Translations under genes and position numbers: made by a program
Source of the DNA: Pyronema omphalodes
Lineage: Eukaryota > Ascomycota > Pezizomycetes > Pezizales > Pyronemataceae
DNA: 64,000 nucleotides
Reading direction: 5' to 3'
NCBI GenBank assembly: GCA_024516155.1
Contig: JAJJXM010000015.1
Location: 372,001-436,000 of the forward strand
Shown here: positions 37,861 through 49,295 of the stretch, in pieces
How positions within the stretch are numbered: position 1 is the first letter of the stretch
Layout of the letters: every line of letters begins with the position of its first letter
The notes under the pieces: generated by a model
Told to the model about the DNA's origin: nothing
The model's input: the letters and a program-made list of their open reading frames with translations, nothing else
The model's database searches: none

Positions 37861-38170
37861 AAAAAGTTACGCGACGACTCGCCCGTCCGTAATATATGTA
37901 TGTACCATTTCACATACATACATACATACATACATACCATGGGAACCAACAAACAAAACGCGATACATATCAAATCACCCTATCCTATCAAAAAGCACAG
38001 ACAAACAAACATAAAAAATTCCGAGCAAATTCTAGCGCGTCATCCAACAGATCCCCCGCTGGATCGTGCACGATGGATGCGTTGCTGCGTACATAAAAAA
38101 TGTGCTGTATGTATGTGTATGTATGTAGGGCATTTCATACCCGCACGCGCCATCGGGAAAGGTGGGGTGC

Positions 38171-38201
<31 letters not shown>

Positions 38202-41200
38202 AGGTTAATTGCAAAGACAAGGATAATTACAAAGACGAGGTTAAATGGCAAACAAGACCCAGAGAACAGAGGGGGGGGGGGGGGGGGGGGGGGTGATGGC
38301 AAAGGCGGGGTGAGGTGTGCATCTAGGAGATCCGAAGAAGGCGTATGTATGTATTCTGTACATAGACCTATGACTCGCCTGTGCCGCTGTGCACTTTGAG
38401 CCTCGAGTTCGAGTTCAGTCGTCCTCAACTCCTCACAAGTTTCCTCACCGCTCCAAGTCTCCGAAAAACATTTGTCATCCAAGCCGGTGAAACATTCAAG
38501 CCCAGGACCTAGGTACATATGTATCTAGGACCCAGGCCAACAAGACTCAACTTGAGTACCACCATAGGTATACGCATAGGAACCGACGAAACAAGAGCTC
38601 CAAGACAAAAACTCAAACAAAAGCATATTCTCGTCTGGTTTAGTACATACATACCTCATACCAACAACGATCCTCAGGAACCCGTCATGAGCATACATAG
38701 CGTGTCTCTAGAAGTCTCATATAGGGCCCATAACATATCCTTCATTTCCCTTCCCTTCCCTCTTAAATCTTTCTTAGGAACCTAATGAAATAAAATAAAA
38801 TAAAATTTACCCAAAAAGGTGAATTTAAGTCCCTAACTATGGTGAGAATTTATCGGATGCTGCTGCTGCTGCGAGTCTTGGCCCCCTTAAAACCCTGAAA
38901 CCTTGAAGGCTGAATGAAGGCCATGAACGGTCTCATTTCGTTTATGTATCGTATGTATCTACCATATGAAATTCCCCTCATCCTTGATTAACGAGATATT
39001 GTGGTTCAAGCTCTACATACATGTCAAACGGCATGCTGCATCCAGCGGTATACATAGTCGTATCGATAAGAAGATTCGGATCATTAGCGTAGATATGATA
39101 GTCACCGCCGCACCGCAGCACAGCACATAGAAATCGCCTTTGATATTATTTCCCTTTGGAATTTATCAATGCATATATATATATCTTCATCAACCATTTC
39201 TATATCCCGACCAAAAAAAAAAAAAAAAAAACCTCCCATCCTTTCCTTTTCCTTGCCAAAAACTCGACAAGAAACCCACCTCCTATTCCCTTATTATCTA
39301 TTATTTAGGCCAAAAAACCCTACCATACTTTACCATACTTTATCACAATACAGTATCCAAACGCAAATCTATTAACCTCTACTGCATTTCTCCTGCATTT
39401 CTTTAATGCCATTTATTACATTTCATTTTTTTACATTTCATTTATTTGAACCCCCTCCCCCCTGGAGCCTTGAGAACGATATGTAAAGATTTCGTTCTCC
39501 ACGTGGGGTAGCACCATAGTCCAGAAAATTCTAACCCGTGACTAGCGTCATTATTCCACCCCTCCCCCTTCCACCCCCCACGTGGGCTCCCCGGGCTCCC
39601 TGGGCTCCCTGGGAAGTTTTAAAATGACAAATGCAAAAATGCAAAAAATTATAGCGAGGGATGAATGAAATGAGGAAATCAGCGTTTCATATCGGTCGTT
39701 AGGGAAGTATACAGGAACGATACAGGAACGATACAGGAACTATAGGAACTATAGGAACTATAGGAACGATACAGGAACGATACAGGAAGTAAAAAAATAG
39801 TTGGGATTCGTTGGTTTATAATTCCCACCACCTCACGGCGAAAAATCAATAGCTGCGTGCGGTTGATTCAGCTTCGGCTTCAGCTTGGGGAGGATTTTAT
39901 CGAAAGAGCCATTAATTATTAACTGTGCATTATCATGTAACAATAATATATAGGGAGGAAAGGAATAGCTTCGGTCATAGAATCATGATCACAACGCATC
40001 CCGTTCGCTATTTAAGCATGATATCGTTCGGCCAGTACTGTCGGGGGTGACTAGATGGGAATTTTGAATACTGTAGTTTTAGTTTTTGCTGGTGACACTG
40101 TTTTTATGAAGGATGATGGTTATGAAGGATGATGGTTTATTGTACTTTGTGCCCTTTGTAATGAGTATCTGGATACGTGGCTTTTGTTGGATAGTTGGAT
40201 AGTTGGAATAAGATGATTCGGAATACTTTCCTTGAGTATATGAAAAGTAGTGGCTGCGATAATATCGTCGACCTACGACCTACGCTCTTCGCACCAAGTA
40301 CCAAGTACCAAGTACCTCAAACCTCAAACCTCTCAAAATCTCTTCCTATCCCATCCGACAACCTTATTGTTTCCTCAAATAATCCTTCCCCGCCAACGAA
40401 AACCGTGTATATAACGTAATAAACACTACCCCATCAAACCACAACAATCCAGCCATCTCTCTAACTCCACCTTTCTTCATCCCCTTTCGGTGCTCTACAT
40501 AGCAAACTTTCACAACTATTTTCGATCTATTATAAAAAAATCAACCATGTTCATCCAAGACGCTTTTAAATATTCTTTCGGAATTTTCCTTGTGCCTTTT
40601 TTTTTTTTTTTTTTTTTTTTTGTCATTCGCGGTCTCCTACCACCTCCACCTCTACTGCCGAGTACTCGGCGCCTTCGAGCCTTCGATGTTCATTATCGGC
40701 CTTGAAGATATCCAATGAATGATGAACGTACCCGCCACTAGAACGCCGCAGCATATGTACTCATGTCAGATATCTCATGCCCCATGCCCATGCCCTATTC
40801 TTAGTCTGTATACGCCCTACAGAAAGAAAAAAAAATCCCGTTTTCCGACTTGAAGCTTGATGATGATGATGATGATGATGATCTGAGCGATAATTCCAGT
40901 TAGGTCAGAGGCAACGGACTTCTGCGAATTCTGCGAAGGTTCAGCTGGATCTTGAATGATCAACATTATGCGAATCGTTTGTAATCACCAATCACCAATC
41001 ATGGTTATTGTTACAATGAATAGCAGGCATTGTGATTTGCGGCATGGTATGGTTATGGTTCGCATATATATGTATATACATACATAGACACCCGGAAGAT
41101 TTTTTTGTGATGTAATATGCATAGAATACTTTTTTGGGGTTCTAATCGGTTGAGTTGAAGACTTACATGTTGTTGTTGTTGTTGAGTGATATCGCTCGCA

Positions 41201-43246
41201 AACGCGTACAGTCGTCACCACACCAGTGCTGAGTGCTGAGTGCACTCATCACTCATCAAGCCTTCGGTCATCAGTAACAGTGGTAGTCGTGACAGTCGTG
41301 AGTCACGACTAACCCAACCCAACCCATATACCATCCCACCATAGCATACCGTGACTGACGACATATGGTTTGCCTGTACATAATTCTCATTCAACAGCCG
41401 AAAATGACGACATACTGCATCTCATCCCCGGACTGCATCTCATCCCGGGACTACCGCTAATCTCGCATTGGATCATCACGGACCACAAAGCTTATCTTCA
41501 GCCACGATCGCATCTAACATGGACCCTACGGAGCCGGTCGTTGTCTTATTGTCCTGTTGTCCTGTTCTTACTTTATATCTACTGTATGGTGCACCAATAA
41601 TTGCTAACTCTCCTACTGTAGATGTTAGTAGTTACTTTAGACTCGGATGACAGCCGCCGTTGTCCGTTGCTTATTCTTGAAGGGCTGTAAAAGCGAGAAG
41701 CGAGAAGCGAGCAGCGAAGAGCATTGCAGCATCGCAGCATCGCAGGTGTTACGTGCAGCGTGCAGCGTGCTGCGTGATGTATGATGTGAGGAGAAGCTTG
41801 ATTTGATTAACGAGTCGACGGTAAGAAGAGATGCATATCTAGTTGGTCGTGTTTGCCAAGACATGGAAGCCGTAAGGCCCGGAACGAACGGCACAGAAAG
41901 AAGCGATGAGGCCTGAGTCCTGAGTCGTAAGGCTGAGCCGCTGATGCCTGAGTCTAGCGGGTTTGTTCGAAATCAAGTTTTTGGTACAGAAAAAGAAACC
42001 GTTTCCACCATATCGACTGTACTAAAAATGTCTATGGGTATAAACTATAAAGTGTTGCAGGACGAAGGTTAAACGTGAGGAGAAGCTTGGAGTCAAACGA
42101 GAGGGAAAGATGGAGATGGAGATGCAAGTGAATAGATTGGATGAAGAGCGAGTATCTGCAGCGACAGAAAGAACATAAGGAGGGAATGTACGCTAAGGCA
42201 ACATCCACTTCCATTAACAGTCACAAAGAGAACACGGCTCTACAAGCTAAAACGTCAACATAAAGAGTACAGTCTACAGTAGAAAAAAACTGGTAGTTCA
42301 TTTTAAAATTCTATGTAGAAGCTTGAGAAGGTTCGAATTCATATGGGCACAAGCACTTCATTCGGCTGCTGGGATTCCGATATCGATAATAAGGGTCTCG
42401 TGTTAACCCCCTCCCCCTGAAATAAGAACATGAAATGCACAGAAGGAAAGCGATGTTCATCATATCTACATAGTAAAGGTTCGATGATGATAATATCCCG
42501 GTTTCGAAAAGGTTTCCGGTCAAATCATGAATCATGATAATTAGCAAATCAGGTCGCTCTCCATTATACATTTTTTGATCTAAAGGTCTTCTAACACCAC
42601 AATACAGATATAGTTTTTAGCCAGCTAGCAAAATCTCACGATGAAAGTTTAAGTCAGAATATAGAACTCCGAGTTCCTATGCACTTGAATTTCAATTGCA
42701 TGTAGAAGCAGTACCCTAATTCCACAGTCTCATCCGCTCGACCACCTATATCCTCCATGCATGGTTAGCTCATATCCAAATACCTCGTTTCCAGGGTTTC
42801 TAAACTTCAAAAGAACCGCTAACATGACCGTAAGGGTCTAATGTCCATCGCTAACATATATATACTACGGCATACACAGTTGAACGCTAAAGACTTGAGA
42901 AGGGTTGCAACCTGCGGACAGGTGCAGGCACTAGGTATATAAACACTAGTGAGCCATACATATGGTAACAGCGGCAGTGATAGTAACAATTTTTGGATTT
43001 TGTGTGGACGGTGAGGGGAGGGGGGGGGGGGGGGGGGGGAAGATGTGGGTTCAACACAAGAGGCGTCACATAAATCTTGAATACCACAATACACATCGAG
43101 TATCCTAACTTTATTGTTTCCTTACAAAAAATTCATCCTCGTACAAAAAGCCCCCCCCCCCCCCCCCCCCCTCCAAAAAATAAAAAACATAAAATAAAAA
43201 TAAACAATAACAATGCCAGTAAAACTTTCGGCGTATTCTTATAATA
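37861..43246. other. repeat-rich intergenic region before paralogue C
   Basis: No gene recognised over 5.4 kb. Repeats: TACA tetramers (37911-37940), GTGAGG hexamers (38171-38203), a G run (38270-38293), an ACAGGAACGAT/ATAGGAACT minisatellite (39707-39790), a T run (40597-40621), GAT trinucleotides (40861-40880), a G run (43018-43040) and a C run (43150-43171). CCCTAACC-like words near 39.3 kb are not telomeric arrays. Confidence 0.5.
39707..39790. repeat. AGGAACGATAC / AGGAACTAT minisatellite
   Basis: Units of about 11 bp (AGGAACGATAC) flank three 9-bp variants (AGGAACTAT), giving a long-short-long arrangement. Confidence 0.85.
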
Positions 43247-44649
43247 TTAACATTGAACGTAGTACACAGTATGCCAAACATCAGGGCCTGTATTCCAAAC
43301 ATTAGGCCCCGAATTCCAAACATGATTACCTTTATCATGAGATAAAATATAGACACGGTCATTTTGTGATGCTTCTTTCTCCCATTTCTGGATGACTTTT
43401 AATTTATCCTTGCCGTAGTACAGAAGCCCCGATTTAGTTCCTGCTAGATACTTTATACGGTCTGTTCTTAGACCGAAAATTAGGGCTACCAATTCGGTGA
43501 AGGTCTATTGATATTGTTAGGACTCATAGTTGGTTCACTGCAGTAGAGTTTTTCGGAAATGGGGTGGAAGTGATGTGAGGTACCTTAAAATCTTTGTAGC
43601 GATCCCGCACTACGTAGAGGAATCGTGTGTTTTCATCCTCACATGGTGGGCCATCGCTCGAAATATCTTTGCCATTGACGGCTTTAGCTAGACTAACTTG
43701 GATCATTCCGGCGGGGATAATATTGAAAGGCTGGATTTGATTTCGATTCGGCTGGTTAGCTCATTGGGATATATCAAAGCGGTGAGCAAAATCATCAAGA
43801 ACTCACTTCTTCTCTAACAATGTGACCAATTTTCCAATCTCCAGGACCCCCGAATTTCATAACACTCATAACGCTTTGCATCTCCCGACTATAATCCGCC
43901 TTAATCTTCTCAATCTCTTGTTGGAAATTCTTGTGACTCTGATTTTGGATCTCTGCTATTTGTTTCTTCGTTTCCTGCTGATAATCTTCAAACAATTTCT
44001 CAATTCTTTCCTGGTTTCCTGTGGTTCTATTCTCCAGCTCTTCACATTTTCTCTTTAATCCTCGGACCTCTCTTAGTTCTGCAAAGCCATCAAGCTCCCT
44101 CTGTAGGTTAGCTTTCTCTTCTTCGACTTGAGCACATTTCTTAACCGCATCATCTCGGGCCCAAGAAAGCTTATCGTTCTCCTCCTTCAAAGTTGCAGAC
44201 TCCTTTTCAAGGACAGAATTAAGCTCGTTCAAGGCCTGTAATTCTTTTTCGATAGAGGTATTGTGCTCGTGTAAGGATAGCAATTCTTTTTCAATTGCCG
44301 TGTTGTAGTCCATTAGCCTTTTGTTTTCAATCTCAAGCCGGGATATTTCTGATCCAAGGTCATAAAAGCTGCGGAGCGTGCTTTCATAAGCGGGGGATGA
44401 AATTTGGGGATTGGTGGTTAGTGTTGATGTGGTGGACATGGTTTCGATTGTTTGCGGATAGAGTGTCAGATCTGGGAGTATTTGGGTGCTGAAATTGACG
44501 GATTGATGGTCAGATTGGGCGGTGGATGTGATTCTTGTCAGTGTTGGGAGTTGTAGAAGTGGAGAAAATGCTGCAGCTATGTTATAGACAGTACGCAGGT
44601 ACTTGGGCCAGACGTCTTGGCTATTACAAGGGGGGTGAAAATGCGACAT
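43247..44649 (-). CDS. paralogue C of the coiled-coil/beta-grasp-like family
   Basis: Three exons (44649-43807, 43730-43584, 43504-43247) with the same phases as A and D and the same 147-nt exon 2. The longest frame is 415 residues. The ancestral start codon has become ACA (44529-44527), so translation must begin either at the upstream ATG 44649, which would read through the conserved upstream box, or at Met71 (44439), the second Met conserved in all copies. The coiled coil shows three 14-residue units (IEKELLSLHEHNTS, IEKELQALNELNSV, LEKESATLKEENDK). The C-terminal domain has GMIQVSL, CEDENTRFLYVV, ELVALIFGL, GLLYYG, KVIQKWEKEASQNDRVYIL, then a private tail of repeated GPNVWNT/GPDVWHT from a short tandem duplication. 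It is head-to-head with D. Function unknown. Confidence 0.78.
44607..44632 (-). promoter_or_regulatory. family upstream box (copy C, diverged)
   Basis: The minus strand reads AATAGCCAAGACGTCTGG in place of AATAGCCAAGACTTCAGG, ending 77 nt before the lost ancestral start. Confidence 0.5.
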
Positions 44650-45126
44650 GGAGCACCGATAGATAACTGTACATTTCTAGGGAAAATTGTGGGGTTTTGG
44701 TATGAAGAAATGGGATATTTAACCAAAACGTTGACTTGTTTTTTTACCGCGTCCATCGGATTCTTCTTCTAGTGATATTGGTTACAGGATTATCTCTCGG
44801 CTTCGAAGTAAGACGGTCTTTGCGTTGATGAAATAAGACCGAAAATATACCAGATTCTTCCTCATGCACAATATTCTCGACATGAGGGAGCAATGAATAA
44901 CTGTCACGAAGTTTGCATAATGGTTGGTCCGTATCAAGGAAACTTCGAAGAGCATTAGTCGTTGATAGTTTCTGAAGGATATTCCGAATTTCTGGGATGG
45001 CGAAAATTCTCCATCATTTCATCAGTTCAAGTGGTTTTGATCGAGTATCATAAATCTCCTCCATTCCAGGAATTTGATGTTACACGGCATTCGACCACTC
45101 ACAGAGTATGTCAATGACTACCCCTC
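44650..45126. other. divergent region between paralogues C and D
   Basis: About 575 bp separate the two outermost starts. 44800-44995 matches 29615-29835 upstream of B. No other gene. Confidence 0.6.
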
Positions 45127-45152
45127 CCTTGAACCAGCCAAGACTTCAGGCT
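45127..45152 (+). promoter_or_regulatory. family upstream box (copy D)
   Basis: Reads GAACCAGCCAAGACTTCAGG, ending 71 nt before the start of gene D. Same spacing as in A and B. Confidence 0.6.
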
Positions 45153-45223
45153 CATACATCTGAGAGCTGCATTAACCTGTAACACCTCCTCCACTTCCAC
45201 AACTCCCCACAGCGAGAAGAGTC

Positions 45224-46445
45224 ATGTCCACCGAAAACTCCTACGAGCATTCCGCCTATTCCAGTACCTCCGCAAGCTGCAGTACCCCCGGCTCTGAAAC
45301 TCCAACGGCGAGCGAGACAATGTCTGCCACTCCGACAGTAGCCGCCGATCTTCAAACCTCTTCCCCGGCCTACGAAACTATACTTAGAAGCTTCCAGGAC
45401 ACCTTTACAAGTCTCAAAATGGAAATGGCAAGGCTCGAATTTGAAAATAAGAGGCTTGAGACGGATAATAAGAGGCTTGAGACGGATAATAAGAGGCTTG
45501 AGACTGAAAATCAAAGACTTGAGACTAAAAATAAGAGGCTCCAAGTGCAGGTGGACGACCACCAGCTGGCGTATCTTCTTGCTGATAAGGAAGTGGAGAC
45601 CTCGCATGAAATAATAATCGAGCTCTCTAAGGAAAAAGATGACGCGATAAAGAAGATTGCCGAAGTTGAAGAGGAGAAGGTTAGTTTGCAGAAAGAACTT
45701 GATGGGCTGGGAGAGTTGAAGGAGATCCTAGGATGGAAGAAGAGATGCGAAGAACTGGAGAATCGAGTTACTGAAAACCAGGAAAGAATAGACAAAAGAA
45801 TAGCAGACGTCCAGCATCAGAGTCAAAAGAATCTGGAACAAGAGGTCAATTGGATCAAGGAAGATCACACTCTAAAGATGCAAAGTCTCATGAATCTTAT
45901 AGGATTCAAAGATCTTGAGGATATGAAAGATGGTTACGTCGTTAGAGAAAAAGTAAGTCTTGAGGACTGTATAGACCGCATTGATTTGTTTTAATTAACT
46001 AACCAATTCAAAACAAAATAGCCTTTCAAGATTATTCCGGGTGGAATGATTCAAGTCAGTCTGGCTATGGTCAAAGTGAGCAGCAATGGTGTGGGCGATG
46101 GCCCGCTATCTGAGGACCCGAACACATCTTTCCTGTACGTGGTCCAAGAACAGTACAAGGATTTCAAGGTACTTTACTTCAACTCTATCTCTGCGAAACA
46201 TAACCAGGGGCTGACGAGTGGAGCAGATATTTACCGCTCTCGCTGAATCAGTATTCGGCTTAAAGGAACGGGGTCTGACTTGGCTGAAAGGAAGAAAATC
46301 CTACATCATATATTGCCCTGGAGAAAGTGAAGAAAAAATCCAAAATGAATGGGAGAACCAAGCATCCCAGAAGGACCGTATCTATCTTATATCAGCTTTT
46401 GGAGCCGATTACGCTCGCGACACAGTATACTACGATGAAGACTAG
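45224..46445 (+). CDS. paralogue D of the coiled-coil/beta-grasp-like family
   Basis: Exons 45224-45952, 46022-46168 and 46227-46445 encode 364 residues. Introns use GTAAGT and GTACTT donors, CTAAC and CTGAC branches, and TAG and GCAG acceptors, homologous to A. The N-terminus (MSTENSYEHSAYSSTSAS) is the family's Ser/Thr-rich leader. The coiled coil is expanded by near-identical heptads (ENKRLET, DNKRLET, DNKRLET, ENQRLET, KNKRL) at about residues 76-108. It lacks one helix stretch that A and C have before IADVQHQSQ. The C-terminal domain has GMIQVSL, EDPNTSFLYVVQEQYKDF, a helix, KSYIIYCPGE, IQNEWENQASQKDRIYLIS. No signal peptide, membrane helix or catalytic motif seen. With A it is the best candidate for an intact member. 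Confidence 0.82.
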
Positions 46446-47168
46446 TCCGGACCCAGATTGATTTCACCCCGAATAATGAACCAAGACGAGAATCTCTCAG
46501 CCCAGATAAAAGACCAATATCTCATTTAGTATTTATCATTTTGCATCTCTCAGATGGCCAAGATAGTGCTTTCTCATAAACTTTTCCACTGTTAAAATCA
46601 TTGAATTTCACCTGCCATTCTCTCTTTTCTCCTGTCTTCAAGAACTGTAAACACTCCTCCTATCGAAACAATATTGCATGTCAGGCTCCGTGACACAACT
46701 ACAATACCACAATGCTTTCATTATCGTAATCCCAATCCACGAATCACGGTTCATCACCCTCTATGCGTCAGGCATTGCACATCACCCATATTTCAACCTT
46801 CATCGGTTAAAGCAAAACATCATCCCACATTTTCGAAAATTCCACATTATCAAGTTCACAAAACCAACTAACCTATTCTAATGACTAAGTTAATCAACCT
46901 AGAAACACAGATTAACAATATTCCGATGTCTGGTATCAACCTTCATTCCTCCGGTCTATAATAAGATGCGTTCAACATTATGACTCCACCAGCGAAAAAT
47001 ACATACAATTCCCACAAACATCAGAACCCCTCTAGATAACAACAAAATTCTAATTCTATTTGAATGTTTACTAGTCACCGTGAGACTCAAGACTTAATCT
47101 CCGGCTTTTATAAACCCCCTCTCCCGCGGCCCTCCAAGCCCTCTATATGCGCCCTATACACCCTCCCA
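46446..47168. other. 3' flank of paralogue D
   Basis: Begins with the same GACTAGTCCGG context as the end of gene A. 46613-46823 aligns with 27869-28052. No gene seen. Confidence 0.6.
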
Positions 47169-47678
47169 CTAGTCATCATCATCCAAATGTTCCTTAAACC
47201 TACTCTTCCTCCCAGGATTCAACCGTACCGTCTCATTCCCTTTACCCTCTCCCGTACCTCCTGCCCCCTCCGTCTCCCCATCACCTCCAATCTCTCCCTT
47301 CCCAAACCCCGCCTTCAACTCAGCATCCTTCCTCCTCTCCCTCTCCATAATCCTTAAATGTTGTCGTATAGCAATCAATTCCTGAGTCCGACTTCCCAGA
47401 AGCGGTGGCCGAGACGTTCTGCCGGTGTCTCGTAGCATATCCCTCGCGGCATGCTTCTGTTTATCTTCCTGGATAGACCCCTTCGGAGCTCGTAATAGGC
47501 GCTTACAGTACTCCCAGTTTGTCATGGGTTGTGGTAGGGTTAAGGGTGGTAGTGGCAGGTGGGGTGGGATGGTGGTTTGTGCTTGGACTGTTTTGGGTTG
47601 TGATGATGAGGAGGAGGATGAGGATGAGGAGGTTCTGGGAACTCCCGGTTTGGAAGGGGTGTTGTATGGTGGATCCAT
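47169..47678 (-). CDS. hypothetical protein, basic central segment
   Basis: Intronless, 169 residues. Residues 1-50 are low-complexity (a polyserine run, then Pro-rich). The middle (52-115) looks structured and helical: TNWEYCKRLLRAPKGS, DKQKHAARDMLRDTGR, TQELIAIRQHLRIMERERRKD. The C-terminus is Gly/Glu-rich and ends in a basic stretch and four Asp. I do not recognise the family. Coding is supported by biased composition and a clear start just after a short leader. There is no membrane segment or signal peptide. Confidence 0.6.
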   Translation of the reverse strand: MDPPYNTPSKPGVPRTSSSSSSSSSSQPKTVQAQTTIPPHLPLPPLTLPQPMTNWEYCKRLLRAPKGSIQEDKQKHAARDMLRDTGRTSRPPLLGSRTQELIAIRQHLRIMERERRKDAELKAGFGKGEIGGDGETEGAGGTGEGKGNETVRLNPGRKSRFKEHLDDDD

Positions 47679-48794
47679 TGCGCTGCCTGGGTATACTATG
47701 TGGCGGTTATGAATGTTATGATTTATCTTGTGATCGAGGCTGAGTATTGAGGGATGGAATAGGCAGACTGTTGGTTGAACTTCAAAGGGAAGTGGTTGAG
47801 GTTGTAGAAATCGTAGTGATGTGATAGATGTTGATAGATCGACTCGGCTTCTGGAAAATCAAGGTGAGGGTATGTTGATCGCTTCAGCACCGTGCGGTAT
47901 AAATGACATTTTCTCAACGGGAGTTTAAGTCCAGCATGCAAACGCGAAAGTTTCTTAGATTACATAGATAGTAAACAGAACACGGGAAACGGGAACGGAT
48001 ACCAACATCATCTGCCGGGTACTTGCAGGTTGGTATGTGCTGGACTAATTGTACGTTAAGGAAGGCTACGGAGGGGTTTTGGTGAAGTGGCGATCGATGG
48101 AATGGTGGTTGTGCTCTTGTTTTTTGTTTGCTGGTTGTATACTTTTGGATTTTTTACAGGAAGTTGAAAAATGAAGTAGGCAATAGGGCTTGGGTGTTGG
48201 TTGCTGGTTGTTGGTTGTTGACTGTAGATATCTTCCGGTGCTTTGTTTGAACGAGGCGGAAATGGTGGTGCATGGTCTTGCATCGAAGCTCACTCGATTG
48301 GTGTGACTAAACCAGGGATCGGGAACCTGCACCGGTTCGTTTGGGGGTGAACTGTGAGATTACAGGGCTGTCGTACAGTGATTTGTCGGATATTGTAAGT
48401 AGAAATTTTATTTGTACAGAGACATAATATCTACTCCATCATCTTTTTGCTAGCCAATAGATGGATTATTAAGTTTATTCGTTTCAACTGAATCGAATCG
48501 AATGTGGAGTTAAGGATTTATGGATATCTTTCTAGAGAATCAGTATCTTGGGTGATGAAGCTCTTTTTATCCTACTTCAACTTTCATGTCCAATTACACA
48601 ACTTATCTTACTGTGCTAAATCCCTATTTTCCCGGAATTTTACCATCTGTTCATCGACTTCCAATCTTCACGGCCTATTAGCATACGTAACCTCTCTCAG
48701 ACCACTATCCTTGGATCAGAGTTGACTGAGTTACACCAAGCCTACCGGTTATTTAGCATTATCTCCACTAAAACAACAACTCCAACATCATCCG
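47679..48794. other. spacer between the hypothetical gene and the tRNA
   Basis: Probable promoter of the minus-strand hypothetical gene. GGTTGTTGGTTG-type repeats lie at about 48190-48225. No gene recognised. Confidence 0.5.
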
Positions 48795-48865
48795 GCTTCC
48801 GTGGTGAAATGGTATCATAATTGCCTTCCAAGCAATTGGCTCGGGTTCGATTCCCGACGGATGCA
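48795..48865 (+). tRNA. tRNA-Gly(TCC)
   Basis: 71 nt, no intron. Box A TGGTGAAATGG and box B GGTTCGATTCC are both perfect. The anticodon arm is ATTGC-CTTCCAA-GCAAT with anticodon TCC (reads GGA). The T arm TCGGG/CCCGA is fully paired. The acceptor stem GCTTCCG/CGGATGC pairs except for one T-T mismatch at the third pair. The discriminator is A. Confidence 0.93.
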
Positions 48866-48885
48866 TTTATTTTTCTTTTTTTTTT
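48866..48885 (+). terminator. RNA polymerase III T-run terminator
   Basis: T-rich stretch immediately after the tRNA, with runs of 5 and 10 T, as expected for Pol III termination. Confidence 0.8.
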
Positions 48886-49295
48886 ATCTTTTGCCGTAGA
48901 AGATTTTGACTACGTTTATTGCTGCTATTGCTTTTTTCCTAGGATGTCTACTTTTTCCAAAGTGGGATTATTTAGTATGTTAGGTACATGTATGTAAGAC
49001 TCTATGTACATTATCATCGTCGATACCTGCATCAATTTTCTCGGGGTCATTATCCATCACTCATGATTTAACAAAATTTCCCCCCAATCATTATCTATCA
49101 CTCATAATTCACCTCAATTTCAGATTAGCTGAAAATCAATCCGATTGCTTACTATGTATACTATCTACTCTAGTAATCTCTCTAATTTCAATACTCGGCA
49201 ATTATATCTTTTGTTATTTCTAATTCTCCCTCGTCTCTCCTCTCACTCACCACCCTCCTCCCCTACTCTGCAACATCCTCCTTCACTTTAACCTT
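48886..49295. other. spacer downstream of the tRNA, 3' region of tRNase Z
   Basis: No gene seen. The last part is C/T-rich and probably holds the 3' UTR of the minus-strand tRNase Z gene. Confidence 0.5.

Noticed and set aside
43822..44058. Open frames antisense to paralogue C, and similar frames antisense to A, B and D
   Set aside because: Leu/Phe/Ser-rich shadows of the Glu/Lys-rich coiled-coil coding strand.
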